Source: Streptomyces sp. SKN60 (GTDB lineage: Bacteria; Actinomycetota; Actinomycetes; Streptomycetales; Streptomycetaceae). From it: a DNA stretch of 64,000 bases. Under the pieces are notes generated by a model. The model worked only from the letters and a program-made list of their open reading frames with translations, was not told where the DNA came from and ran no database searches. The stretch covers positions 62,001 through 126,000 of the forward strand of contig NZ_JAHTMW010000013.1 in assembly GCF_026236535.1 (NCBI RefSeq). Reading direction: 5' to 3'. How positions within the stretch are numbered: position 1 is the stretch's first letter; each line of letters opens with the position of its first letter. Position numbers and translations under genes: made by a program. Below are positions 23,448 through 31,043 of this stretch, piece by piece.

Positions 23448-24610
23448 TTGAAGCCCTTCTTGACGTGGGTGAGGTAGGCGGTGCCCCGCAGGACGCGCTT
23501 GCAGCGGGGGCAGTACTCGGCCCATTCGTCGAAGTCGAGCTTCAGATCGCGCATGGTGCCCTGGAGGTTCTCGACGTAGGGGGCGGTGTCGATGGGGCGG
23601 CCGCAGCGGCGGCAGCCGAGCAGGCCGTCGGCGCTCACCTCGCCGGGCACTCCGGCCGCGGCGGCGGCCCCGGTCACGGCCCCGGCCGTGGCGGCCGGCT
23701 CGCCCTTGCGGCGGGCGGTGTACTTGAACAGCTGCATGCCGACGGCGGCGGGCCGCTGCACGATGTGGAAGAACTTCCCGAAGGGGATGTAGATGAGGGT
23801 GAAGACCACCGACACCATGTGCAGGATCGCCAGGAACTCGTAGCCGCCGCCGTGCAGGAAGATCGAGGAGAAGGTGAGGAGCAGACCGGTGACGGAGATG
23901 ACGATGAGGGCGATCAGCGGCACCAGGTCGTAGGCGAAGCGCTGGCCGGTGATGGCGCCGCGGTCCTTCATCCGCCGCCACAGGAAGTAGGAGGCGCCGG
24001 GGATGACGAGGACGGCGGCGATGTCCAGGCCGTGGAACATGAGCCAGCCGACGGCGTTCAGCGCGTCGAAGCCGAGGATCTTGAAGCCCCAGATCCGCAT
24101 CTCGTAGCCGGGCCCCGAGCCCGTGGAGGAGGTGAAGGTGAACCAGCCCCAGGTCAGCGGGAAGGTGATGAGGGCGGCGAGGACGCAGCCCCAGAAGATC
24201 AGCTGGTGAGCCGCCCAGCGGGCGTGTGAGCGGGCGCCGAGGAACTTCTGGAAGCCGAGGTAGGTGGCGATCATCCGGGGCAGGGCGGTGGGCGCCCTGC
24301 GGAAGTTCCCGGCGGAGAAGAAGGCGCGCCAGCCCTGCTTGAACAGGCGCCGGGCGCCGGGGGCGGAGACCCACACGGTGTAGCGATAGGCGACGCCGAA
24401 GGCGAGGAAGACGGTGGCCACCGCGTACGGGAGAAGGGCCGAGTCGAAGTCGCGCAGCAGCCGGCTGCCGAGCACGATCGCGAGGATCAGCAGCACGGAG
24501 ACGACGACCCCCGCGAGGGTCGCGCGGCGACGCACCTGGGCGGGGGTCTGCGGCGGCCGGTCGGCGACGACGGGCGGCGGCGCGGCGGGGGCCTGCGGTG
24601 GCTCGATCAC
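23444..24610 (-). CDS. NarI-like cytochrome b membrane subunit with C-terminal zinc-ribbon-like domain
   Basis: A 388-residue membrane protein from GTG 24610. Six or so helices include VVSVLLILAIVLGSRLL, HQLIFWGCVLAALITF, WLMFHGLDIAAVLVIPGA, DLVPLIALIVISVTGLLL and LAILHMVSVVFTLIYIPF, with His residues spaced like the haem ligands of nitrate-reductase gamma subunits. A GKFFHIVQRP exit sequence leads to a soluble tail with CRRC and CPRC pairs about 40 residues apart, a possible zinc ribbon or iron-sulfur site. It would pass quinol electrons to the molybdoenzyme complex. That tail is not part of a normal NarI. Confidence 0.85.
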   Translation of the reverse strand: MIEPPQAPAAPPPVVADRPPQTPAQVRRRATLAGVVVSVLLILAIVLGSRLLRDFDSALLPYAVATVFLAFGVAYRYTVWVSAPGARRLFKQGWRAFFSAGNFRRAPTALPRMIATYLGFQKFLGARSHARWAAHQLIFWGCVLAALITFPLTWGWFTFTSSTGSGPGYEMRIWGFKILGFDALNAVGWLMFHGLDIAAVLVIPGASYFLWRRMKDRGAITGQRFAYDLVPLIALIVISVTGLLLTFSSIFLHGGGYEFLAILHMVSVVFTLIYIPFGKFFHIVQRPAAVGMQLFKYTARRKGEPAATAGAVTGAAAAAGVPGEVSADGLLGCRRCGRPIDTAPYVENLQGTMRDLKLDFDEWAEYCPRCKRVLRGTAYLTHVKKGFK

Positions 24611-24677
24611 GCGGCCACCCTAGGGCCGAACAGCCCCCTATGCCCGTTTTGCGCCGCTGGCGGGTGGGCGTGGTCCC

Positions 24678-25478
24678 TCAGACCGCGTACAGCCCGTGGG
24701 ACCGGAATACCTCGCGGGCCGAGGCGATCTGGTCCGGGGTAGGGGACGGGGTGTGGTGGAGGGTGAACGGCTTGGCGAGTGCTCGCCATTTCGCTTCGCC
24801 GAGCTTGTGGAAGGGGAGGATGTCCACGCGGGAGACATTGCCGAGGCCGCCGGCGAAGGCGGCGACGCCCTCGATGTCGGCAGGGGCGTCGGTGAGCCCG
24901 GGGACGAGCACGAAGCGGACGTGGACCTCCTGGCCGAGGTCGGCGAGGCGGCGGGCGAAGTCCAGGGTCGGGCGGAGCGGCCGGCCGGTGACCTTCTTGT
25001 ACGTGCCCGGGTCCCAGCACTTGATGTCGAGAAGCACCAGGTCGGTGTCGCGCAGCAGGGCGTCGGTGGCCCGGGCGCCGAGGAAGCCCGAGGTGTCGAG
25101 GGCGGTGTGCAGACCGAGCTCGTGCTTCATCCGGTGCAGCAGTTCGCCGGCGAAGACGGGCTGGAGCAGGGGCTCGCCGCCCGAGACGGTGGCCCCGCCG
25201 CCGGAGGCCGCGATGAAGCGGGTGTACTTGGCCGCTTCGGCGATGACGGCGTCGGCGGAGGTGCGCTTGCCGTTCCGCATCCGCCAGGTGTCGGGGTTGT
25301 GGCAGTAGAGGCAGGTGAGGGGGCAGCCGGAGAGGAAGGTGACGAAGCGGGTGCCGGGGCCGTCGACGCCGGTGGACAGGTCCCAGGAGTGCACCGACCC
25401 CACGGCGGGACGGTGGGTCGCCGCGGCGGCCGGGGTGACGGGGCGGGTCGGGATGTCCGAGCCGGGGAGTACGGCCAT
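24678..25478 (-). CDS. pflA: Pyruvate formate-lyase activating enzyme (radical SAM)
   Basis: A 266-residue radical-SAM enzyme from ATG 25478, eight bases after AGGAGG. The cluster-binding CxxxCxxC motif is Cys52, Cys56, Cys59 (SGCPLTCLYCHNPDTW), the exact PFL-activase form. It is preceded by GVDGPGTRFVTFLSG and followed by ATVSGGEPLLQP, the SAM-binding GGE. It makes the glycyl radical on the PFL encoded next upstream. The N-terminal 25 residues are an extra tail. The order pflB-pflA on the same strand supports a pair. Confidence 0.95.
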   Translation of the reverse strand: MAVLPGSDIPTRPVTPAAAATHRPAVGSVHSWDLSTGVDGPGTRFVTFLSGCPLTCLYCHNPDTWRMRNGKRTSADAVIAEAAKYTRFIAASGGGATVSGGEPLLQPVFAGELLHRMKHELGLHTALDTSGFLGARATDALLRDTDLVLLDIKCWDPGTYKKVTGRPLRPTLDFARRLADLGQEVHVRFVLVPGLTDAPADIEGVAAFAGGLGNVSRVDILPFHKLGEAKWRALAKPFTLHHTPSPTPDQIASAREVFRSHGLYAV

Positions 25479-25592
25479 GGCAGGGCCTCCTGTCCGGGAG
25501 GAACGAGGTCGAAGGGATCGAGGAAGGGGGTGTGGGAGCGGGGAGCGGCCAGCGCGCTCGCCTCGGCCCGGCCCGGCCCGGCCGGGTGAGGG

Positions 25593-27884
25593 CTACAGGG
25601 AGCCGTGGAAGGTGCGGTTCAGGACGTCGAGTTGTTGTTCGGGGGTGAGGCGGACGAAGTTCACCGCGTAGCCGGAGACCCGGATGGTGAGCTGCGGGTG
25701 GTTCTCGGGGTGGGCCATGGCGTCGAGGAGGACGTCGCGGTTGAGGACGTTGACGTTCATGTGGAAGCCGTCGCTCGCCATGTAGCCGTCGAGGACGCCG
25801 GCGAGGTTCCGGATCCGTTCCTCGGGGGTGCGGCCCAGGCCGTCGGGGGTGACGGTGTTGGTCAGTGAGATGCCGTCCTCGGCGTCCTCGTACGGGAGCT
25901 TGGCGACCGACAGGGCCGAGGCGACGTAGCCGTGGGTGTCGCGGCCGTTCATCGGGTTGGCGCCCGGGGAGAACGGCTCGCCGGCGCGGCGCCCGTCGGG
26001 GGTGTTGCCGGTCTTCTTGCCGTAGACGACGTTGGAGGTGATGGTCAGGACGGACTGGGTGTGTTCGGCGTCGCGGTAGGTCGGGTGCTTGCGCACCTTC
26101 TTCATGAACTCCTCGACCAGCCATACCGCGATCTCGTCGGCGCGCTCGTCGTTGTTGCCGTACGCCGGGTACTCGCCCTCGATCTCGTAGTCGGTGGCCA
26201 GGCCGGTCTCGTCGCGCAGGACGGTGACCCGGGCGTACTTGACGGCGGCCAGCGAGTCGGCGGCGACCGAGAGGCCGGCGATGCCGCAGGCCATGGTGCG
26301 GCGCACGTCGCGGTCGTGGAGGGCCATCTCGACGCGCTCGTAGGCGTACTTGTCGTGCATGTAGTGGATGACGTTCAGCGCGTGGACGTACACGCTCGCC
26401 AGCCACTCCATCTGCTCGTCGAACTTGCGCATCACCTCGTCGTGGTCGAGGACGTCGGAGGTGATGGCGCCGGTGTCGGGGCCGACCTGGGCGCCGGAGC
26501 GCTCGTCGCGGCCGCCGTTGATCGCGTAGAGGAGGGTCTTGGCGAGGTTCACGCGGGCGCCGAAGAACTGCATCTGCTTGCCGACGGGCATCGCGGAGAC
26601 GCAGCAGGCGATGGCGGTGTCGTCGCCGAAGCGGGGCCGCATCAGCTCGTCCGACTCGTACTGCACGGAGGAGGTGTCGATCGAAACCTTGGCGCAGAAC
26701 TCCTTGAAGCCCTGGGGGAGCTGCGGCGACCAGAAGACGGTCATGTTCGGCTCGGGGGCCGGGCCGAGGTTGTAGAGGGTCTGCAGATAACGGAAGGAGG
26801 TGCGGGTGACCAGCGGACGGCCGTCCTCGCCCATGCCGGCGATGGACTCGGTGACCCAGGTCGGGTCGCCGGAGAACAGCTCGTCGTACTCGGGGGTGCG
26901 CAGGAAGCGGACGATGCGCAGCTTGATGATGAAGTCGTCGACCAGTTCCTGGGCCTGCTCCTCGGTGAGGAGGCCGGCTTCGATGTCGCGCTGCAGATAG
27001 ACGTCGACGAAGGTGGAGGTGCGGCCCAGGGACATCGCGGCGCCGTTCTGCTCCTTCACGGCGGCGAGATAGGCGAAGTACAGCCACTGGATGGCTTCGC
27101 GGCCGGTGCGGGCGGGGCCGGAGATGTCGTGGCCGTAGGAGGCGGCCATCGTCTTCAGTTCGCCGAGGGCGCGGATCTGTTCCGCGAGCTCCTCGCGCAG
27201 TCGGATGGTCTCCTCCAGCGAACGGTTGCCGGTGGGGAGGGAGTCGAGTTCCTCCTTCTCCTCCTGCTTCACCTCGATCAGGCGGTCGATGCCGTAGAGG
27301 GCGACCCGGCGGTAGTCGCCGATGATGCGGCCGCGGCCGTAGGCGTCGGGGAGTCCGGTGACGATGCCGGCCTTGCGGGCGGCGCGGATCTCGGGGGTGT
27401 AGGCGTCGAAGACACCGGCGTTGTGGGTCTTGCGGTATTCGGTGAAGACCTTCTCGAGGTCGGCCGGGACCGGGTAGCCGTAGGTCTCCAGGGCGCCGGC
27501 GACCATGCGCCAGCCGCCGTAGGGCATGATCGCGCGCTTGAGCGGGGCGTCCGTCTGGAGGCCGACGATCAGGTCCTTGTCGCGGTCGATCCAGCCGGGG
27601 GCGTGGGCGGTGATGGTGGACGGGATGTCGTACGCGACGTCGTACACGCCCCTGGCGCGCTCTTCCGGGAACCGGTCCGTGATGGCCTGCCACACGGCGG
27701 TGGTCCGCTCGGTGGGGCCGGCGAGGAAGGAGTCGTCGCCCTCGTACGGGGTGTAGTTGTGCTGGATGAAGTCGCGGACGTCGACGGCGTCGCGCCAGAG
27801 GCCGCCCTTGAAGCCTTTCCAGGCGCCGTCGTTCGCCGTTGCCTCGGCTGTCTCAGCAGTTGTCTCAGCAGGGTTCGCAGTCAC
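25593..27884 (-). CDS. pflB: Pyruvate formate-lyase (formate C-acetyltransferase)
   Basis: A 763-residue glycyl-radical enzyme splitting pyruvate with CoA into acetyl-CoA and formate. GTG 27884 is chosen because it gives the usual family length (760 in E. coli) and follows GGAAGG; a TTG at 27980 is weaker. The catalytic pair is Cys427-Cys428 in AIACCVSAMPVGKQ, and the radical Gly738 lies in VRVSGYAVNFVRLTPEQQ. Everything needed for activity is present. The enzyme is oxygen-labile once activated, which is remarkable in a Streptomyces. pflA follows by 114 bases. A DevR/OsdR-type box sits upstream at 27995-28008. Confidence 0.96.
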   Translation of the reverse strand: MTANPAETTAETAEATANDGAWKGFKGGLWRDAVDVRDFIQHNYTPYEGDDSFLAGPTERTTAVWQAITDRFPEERARGVYDVAYDIPSTITAHAPGWIDRDKDLIVGLQTDAPLKRAIMPYGGWRMVAGALETYGYPVPADLEKVFTEYRKTHNAGVFDAYTPEIRAARKAGIVTGLPDAYGRGRIIGDYRRVALYGIDRLIEVKQEEKEELDSLPTGNRSLEETIRLREELAEQIRALGELKTMAASYGHDISGPARTGREAIQWLYFAYLAAVKEQNGAAMSLGRTSTFVDVYLQRDIEAGLLTEEQAQELVDDFIIKLRIVRFLRTPEYDELFSGDPTWVTESIAGMGEDGRPLVTRTSFRYLQTLYNLGPAPEPNMTVFWSPQLPQGFKEFCAKVSIDTSSVQYESDELMRPRFGDDTAIACCVSAMPVGKQMQFFGARVNLAKTLLYAINGGRDERSGAQVGPDTGAITSDVLDHDEVMRKFDEQMEWLASVYVHALNVIHYMHDKYAYERVEMALHDRDVRRTMACGIAGLSVAADSLAAVKYARVTVLRDETGLATDYEIEGEYPAYGNNDERADEIAVWLVEEFMKKVRKHPTYRDAEHTQSVLTITSNVVYGKKTGNTPDGRRAGEPFSPGANPMNGRDTHGYVASALSVAKLPYEDAEDGISLTNTVTPDGLGRTPEERIRNLAGVLDGYMASDGFHMNVNVLNRDVLLDAMAHPENHPQLTIRVSGYAVNFVRLTPEQQLDVLNRTFHGSL

Positions 27885-27994
27885 TGCCCGCACCGCCTTC
27901 CCGGTCTTCTCGATCTCTCGGAACCGCCTCTTCGCTTGCTTCCATTGCACTGCGCCCGACCGCCCGGAAGCGGTCGGCAATGGTCACCACTCGA

Positions 27995-28008
27995 CGGCCG
28001 AAGGTCCC
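27995..28008 (-). promoter_or_regulatory. Possible DevR/OsdR hypoxia box upstream of pflB
   Basis: Read on the minus strand the 14-mer is GGGACCTTCGGCCG, close to the DosR/DevR-type core GGGAC-N4-G(T/G)CCC with only the last base off. It lies 111 to 124 bases upstream of the pflB start. This is a single-site visual match and could be chance in GC-rich DNA. Confidence 0.4.
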
Positions 28009-28019
28009 TGTCCGGGCAT

Positions 28020-28052
28020 GGGAGAAGGCCCCGCCTCGGCAGGGCCTTTCCC
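28020..28052 (-). terminator. Hairpin downstream of narK
   Basis: GGGAGAAGGCCC and GGGCCTTTCCC can pair with one bulge around a 10-base loop, just 3' of the narK stop on the minus strand. It would separate narK from pflB, whose promoter must then lie within 27885-28019. Confidence 0.55.
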
Positions 28053-28070
28053 GGCATCCGGCAGGGCCGG

Positions 28071-29495
28071 TCAGCTGGGGGCTTCGGCGCCCTTGCGGGC
28101 GTAGTACCACCAGGTCACGACGATGCAGCTCAGATAGAAGCCGACGAATCCCCACATCGCGCTGGTCACCGCGATCGAGCCGAAGAGGGCCGGGATGAAG
28201 AAGAAGCCGTAGGCCGCGATGGCCGAGGTGAAGCCGGTGACGGCGCCGGACTCCATCTCCGCCTGCTTCAGCGCCGCGGCGTATTCCGGGGTGCCTTCCG
28301 TCAGGCCCTTCAGATGGGTCCCGCGGAAGATCACCGGGATCTGGCGGAAGGTCGAGCCGTTGCCGATGCCCGAGAAGAAGAAGGCCGCGAGGAAGCAGAG
28401 GAAGAAGCCGAAGAAGGAGCCGCTGTCACCGCCCGAGGGAAGGAAGCCGATGACTCCGATGATGGCCGCCGCCATGCCCACGAAGGACAGGATCGTGACC
28501 CGCGCGCCGCCCCACTTGTCGGCGATCCAGCCGCCCGCCCACCGGGCGAGGGCGCCGACCGCCGGGCCCATCCAGGCGTAGGTGGCGACGGAGTAGTCCG
28601 GGAAGGTGGTCTTGATCAGCATCGGCAGGGCCGCGGCGAAGCCGATGAAGGAGCCGAAGGTACCGACGTACAGCCAGGTCATCAGCCAGTTGTGCTTGCG
28701 CCGGAAGATGACCTTCTGCCGGCTGAACGGGGTGGAGGCGACCTTCAGGTCGTTCTGGCCGAACCAGGCGACGGCGGCCAGGACCAGGACGACCGGGACC
28801 CAGACGAAGGCCGCGTTCTGCAGGTGGACCGGGGTGCCGTCGGCCTTGTGCTGGGCGGAGCCGATCGCGATCGTCGACCAGGTGATGACGATCGGGGTCA
28901 GCAGCTGGACCACGGAGACGCCCAGGTTGCCGAGGCCGCCGTTGATGCCGGTCGCGCTGCCCTTCTTCGCCTTCGGGAAGAAGAAGCCGATGTTGGCGAG
29001 GGAGGAGGCGAAGTTCGCGCCGCCGATGCCGCACAGCGCGGCGATGGCCACCATCACCCCGTAGGGGGTCGACGGGTCCTGGATCGCGATGCCCAGCCAG
29101 ATCAGCGGCACCACCAGGACCACCGTGGACAGGGCGGTGAAGCGCCGCTGCCCGATCATCGGGCCGAGGAAGGTGTAGAGAATGCGGGCCGTGCCGCCGG
29201 TCAGGCCCGGGATGGCCGTCAGCCAGAACAGCTGGGAGGTGGAGAAGCCGAAGCCGACGTCCTTCAGATTGGTCGCGGTGACCGACCACACCTGCCAGAC
29301 CACGAAGGCCACGAGCAGGGCCGGCACCGCGATCCACAGGTTGCGGTTCGCGACCTTGCGGCCGATGGACTTCCAGAAGAGCTCGTTCTCCGGCTCCCAG
29401 TCGGTGATCGGCCGGCCGGGCCCGTACTGCTCCGCGTCGTACGAGACGGGCGACGACCCGCCCGCCGTTCTGCTGTCCTGGACTACGGAACCCAT
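28071..29495 (-). CDS. narK: NarK-family nitrate/nitrite MFS transporter
   Basis: A 474-residue, 12-helix transporter of the nitrate-nitrite porter family. The start is ATG 29495 with AGGGAAG eight bases upstream. The nitrate signature appears after the fourth helix as CGIGGANFASSLANIGFFFPKAKKG, and the second copy as FSGIGNGSTFRQIPVIF. These Gly-rich helices carry the anion-binding site in NarK. A 60-residue N-terminal cytoplasmic extension precedes helix 1 (NLWIAVPALLVAFVVWQVW). It would import nitrate, or exchange nitrate for nitrite, for the Nas/Nap-like enzyme encoded downstream. It is divergent from ltrA. Confidence 0.93.
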   Translation of the reverse strand: MGSVVQDSRTAGGSSPVSYDAEQYGPGRPITDWEPENELFWKSIGRKVANRNLWIAVPALLVAFVVWQVWSVTATNLKDVGFGFSTSQLFWLTAIPGLTGGTARILYTFLGPMIGQRRFTALSTVVLVVPLIWLGIAIQDPSTPYGVMVAIAALCGIGGANFASSLANIGFFFPKAKKGSATGINGGLGNLGVSVVQLLTPIVITWSTIAIGSAQHKADGTPVHLQNAAFVWVPVVLVLAAVAWFGQNDLKVASTPFSRQKVIFRRKHNWLMTWLYVGTFGSFIGFAAALPMLIKTTFPDYSVATYAWMGPAVGALARWAGGWIADKWGGARVTILSFVGMAAAIIGVIGFLPSGGDSGSFFGFFLCFLAAFFFSGIGNGSTFRQIPVIFRGTHLKGLTEGTPEYAAALKQAEMESGAVTGFTSAIAAYGFFFIPALFGSIAVTSAMWGFVGFYLSCIVVTWWYYARKGAEAPS

Positions 29496-29775
29496 GACAC
29501 TTCCCTGAGCTTGCCCGAACTTCCCTGGTTTTCCCCGCACTTCGCAGCACGGGGGCGCACAGCGCCGCGAGGGGATCGCTGTGCCGCCCTTCCAGGCTCC
29601 GCCCGCGCCCCCGGGCGGTGTCAGTGCCGATCGTCGGCAGAGCGGATGGGCCTAGGTCCCGTCCGGGCAGGGCCGTAGGGACGTCCGGAACGGGCAGGGT
29701 GACCCCTGGGAATAACGGAGCCCGACCAGGTGTCGTGCTGTGCGCGGGTCGGGCACGCGTGCTGTTCTGTCGTCC

Positions 29776-30954
29776 ATGACGCAACCTCTTCTTCCGCTCA
29801 CCGCGCGCTCGCGTGACGAGGCGCACCGGGCGGCCACGCCCCTCGAGCTGTTCTTCGACCTGTGCTTCGTCGTGGCCGTCGCCCAGGCCGGGGCGGAGCT
29901 CGTGCACGCCGTCGCGGAGGGGCACGCCGGGACCGGGATCCTGAACTACGCGATGGTGTTCTGGGCCATCTGGTGGGCCTGGATGAACTTCACGTGGTTC
30001 GCCTCGGCGTACGACAACGACGACGTGCTCTACCGGGTGGTCACGCTGGTGCAGATCGCCGGCGTGCTGATCCTGGCGGCAGGGGTGTCACGGGCCTTCG
30101 AGGACCACGACTTCCTGGTCGTGTACATCGGGTACGTCGTGATGCGGCTCGCGCTCTCCTCGCAGTGGCTGCGCGCCGCGCACCACGCCACCGACCCGGG
30201 CGAGCGGACGATGTGCCGCCGCTACGCGGCCGGGGTGATGGCCTGCCAGGTGGGCTGGCTGGCGCTGCTCTTCGTGGCGGAGGACGTGCGGCCGTGGGTG
30301 TTCCTGGTGATGGCGCTGGCGGAGATGGCGGTGCCGGTGTACGCGGAGAAGGACGTCACCACGCAGTGGCACCCGCACCACATCGCCGAGCGCTACGGCC
30401 TGTTCACCATCATCGTGCTCGGCGAGACGATCGCGGCGGCGACGGTTGCCGTGAAGTCGGGCGTCACCGAGAACGACGCGCTCGGCGAGGTGCTGCCGAT
30501 CGCTGCCGGCGGGCTGCTCATCGTCTTCGCCGCCTGGTGGATCTACTTCGTCGTGCCCGCCCACGACCGGCTGACCTCCAACCGGCAGAGCTTCCTCTGG
30601 GGCTACGGCCACTATCTGATCTTCGCCTCGGCCGCCGCGATCGGCGCGGGCATCGAGATCGCCGTCGAGCAGGCGGTCGGCAAGGCGCACATCACCACCC
30701 TCGCCGCCGCCTCCGCCGTGACCATCCCGACCGCGGTCTTCCTGATGAGCGTGTGGCTGCTGCACGCCCGCTACTTCAAGGTCGGGCTCGCTCAGCAGGC
30801 CGTGCTGCCGGTGGCGTCCCTGGCGATCCTGATGTGCTCCTTCGCCGGGCACTGGGCGGTGTTCGCGGCCGGTCTGGTGGCCGCCGCGACCGTGGCGGTG
30901 GGGGTGACCCTGACCGCCACCAACCCGGCCACCCGCCGCCCCCGCACCCCCTGA
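29776..30954 (+). CDS. Low-temperature-requirement A (LtrA) family membrane protein
   Basis: A 392-residue protein with about ten transmembrane helices. Family signatures: TPLELFFDLCFVVAVAQ at the start, FWAIWWAWMNFTWFASAYDNDD, QWHPHHIAERYGLFTIIVLGE and the final helices. LtrA was named from a Listeria mutant unable to grow in the cold; no biochemical role is established. ATG 29776 is used because it starts the conserved region; no ribosome-binding site is obvious, so the mRNA may be leaderless. The 280 bases upstream to narK contain a GGGCCTAGGTCCC palindrome at 29648-29660 and nothing else that I recognise. Confidence 0.9.
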   Translation: MTQPLLPLTARSRDEAHRAATPLELFFDLCFVVAVAQAGAELVHAVAEGHAGTGILNYAMVFWAIWWAWMNFTWFASAYDNDDVLYRVVTLVQIAGVLILAAGVSRAFEDHDFLVVYIGYVVMRLALSSQWLRAAHHATDPGERTMCRRYAAGVMACQVGWLALLFVAEDVRPWVFLVMALAEMAVPVYAEKDVTTQWHPHHIAERYGLFTIIVLGETIAAATVAVKSGVTENDALGEVLPIAAGGLLIVFAAWWIYFVVPAHDRLTSNRQSFLWGYGHYLIFASAAAIGAGIEIAVEQAVGKAHITTLAAASAVTIPTAVFLMSVWLLHARYFKVGLAQQAVLPVASLAILMCSFAGHWAVFAAGLVAAATVAVGVTLTATNPATRRPRTP

Positions 30955-31043
30955 CCTGACCGGACCGGACCGGAACAGCCGGACCCGAGCGGGCCCGAGC
31001 AGGCCGGACCCGAGCGGGCCGGATCGCCCGCTCCTCGGCCAGA

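Noticed and set aside
21048..23477. An 809-codon plus-strand frame opposite the molybdoenzyme
   Set aside because: Its Gly/Val/Asp-rich sequence is the reverse reading of a coding strand; the opposite strand has complete cofactor motifs.
20543..29495. A formate hydrogenlyase or formate dehydrogenase complex
   Set aside because: There are no hydrogenase subunits, and the Mo-ligand region has the Cys-Met of nitrate reductases; the NarK gene points the same way.
29648..29660. GGGCCTAGGTCCC upstream of narK as a second hypoxia box
   Set aside because: It is 13 rather than 14 bases long, which breaks the half-site spacing of OsdR/DevR operators, so only the pflB site is reported.
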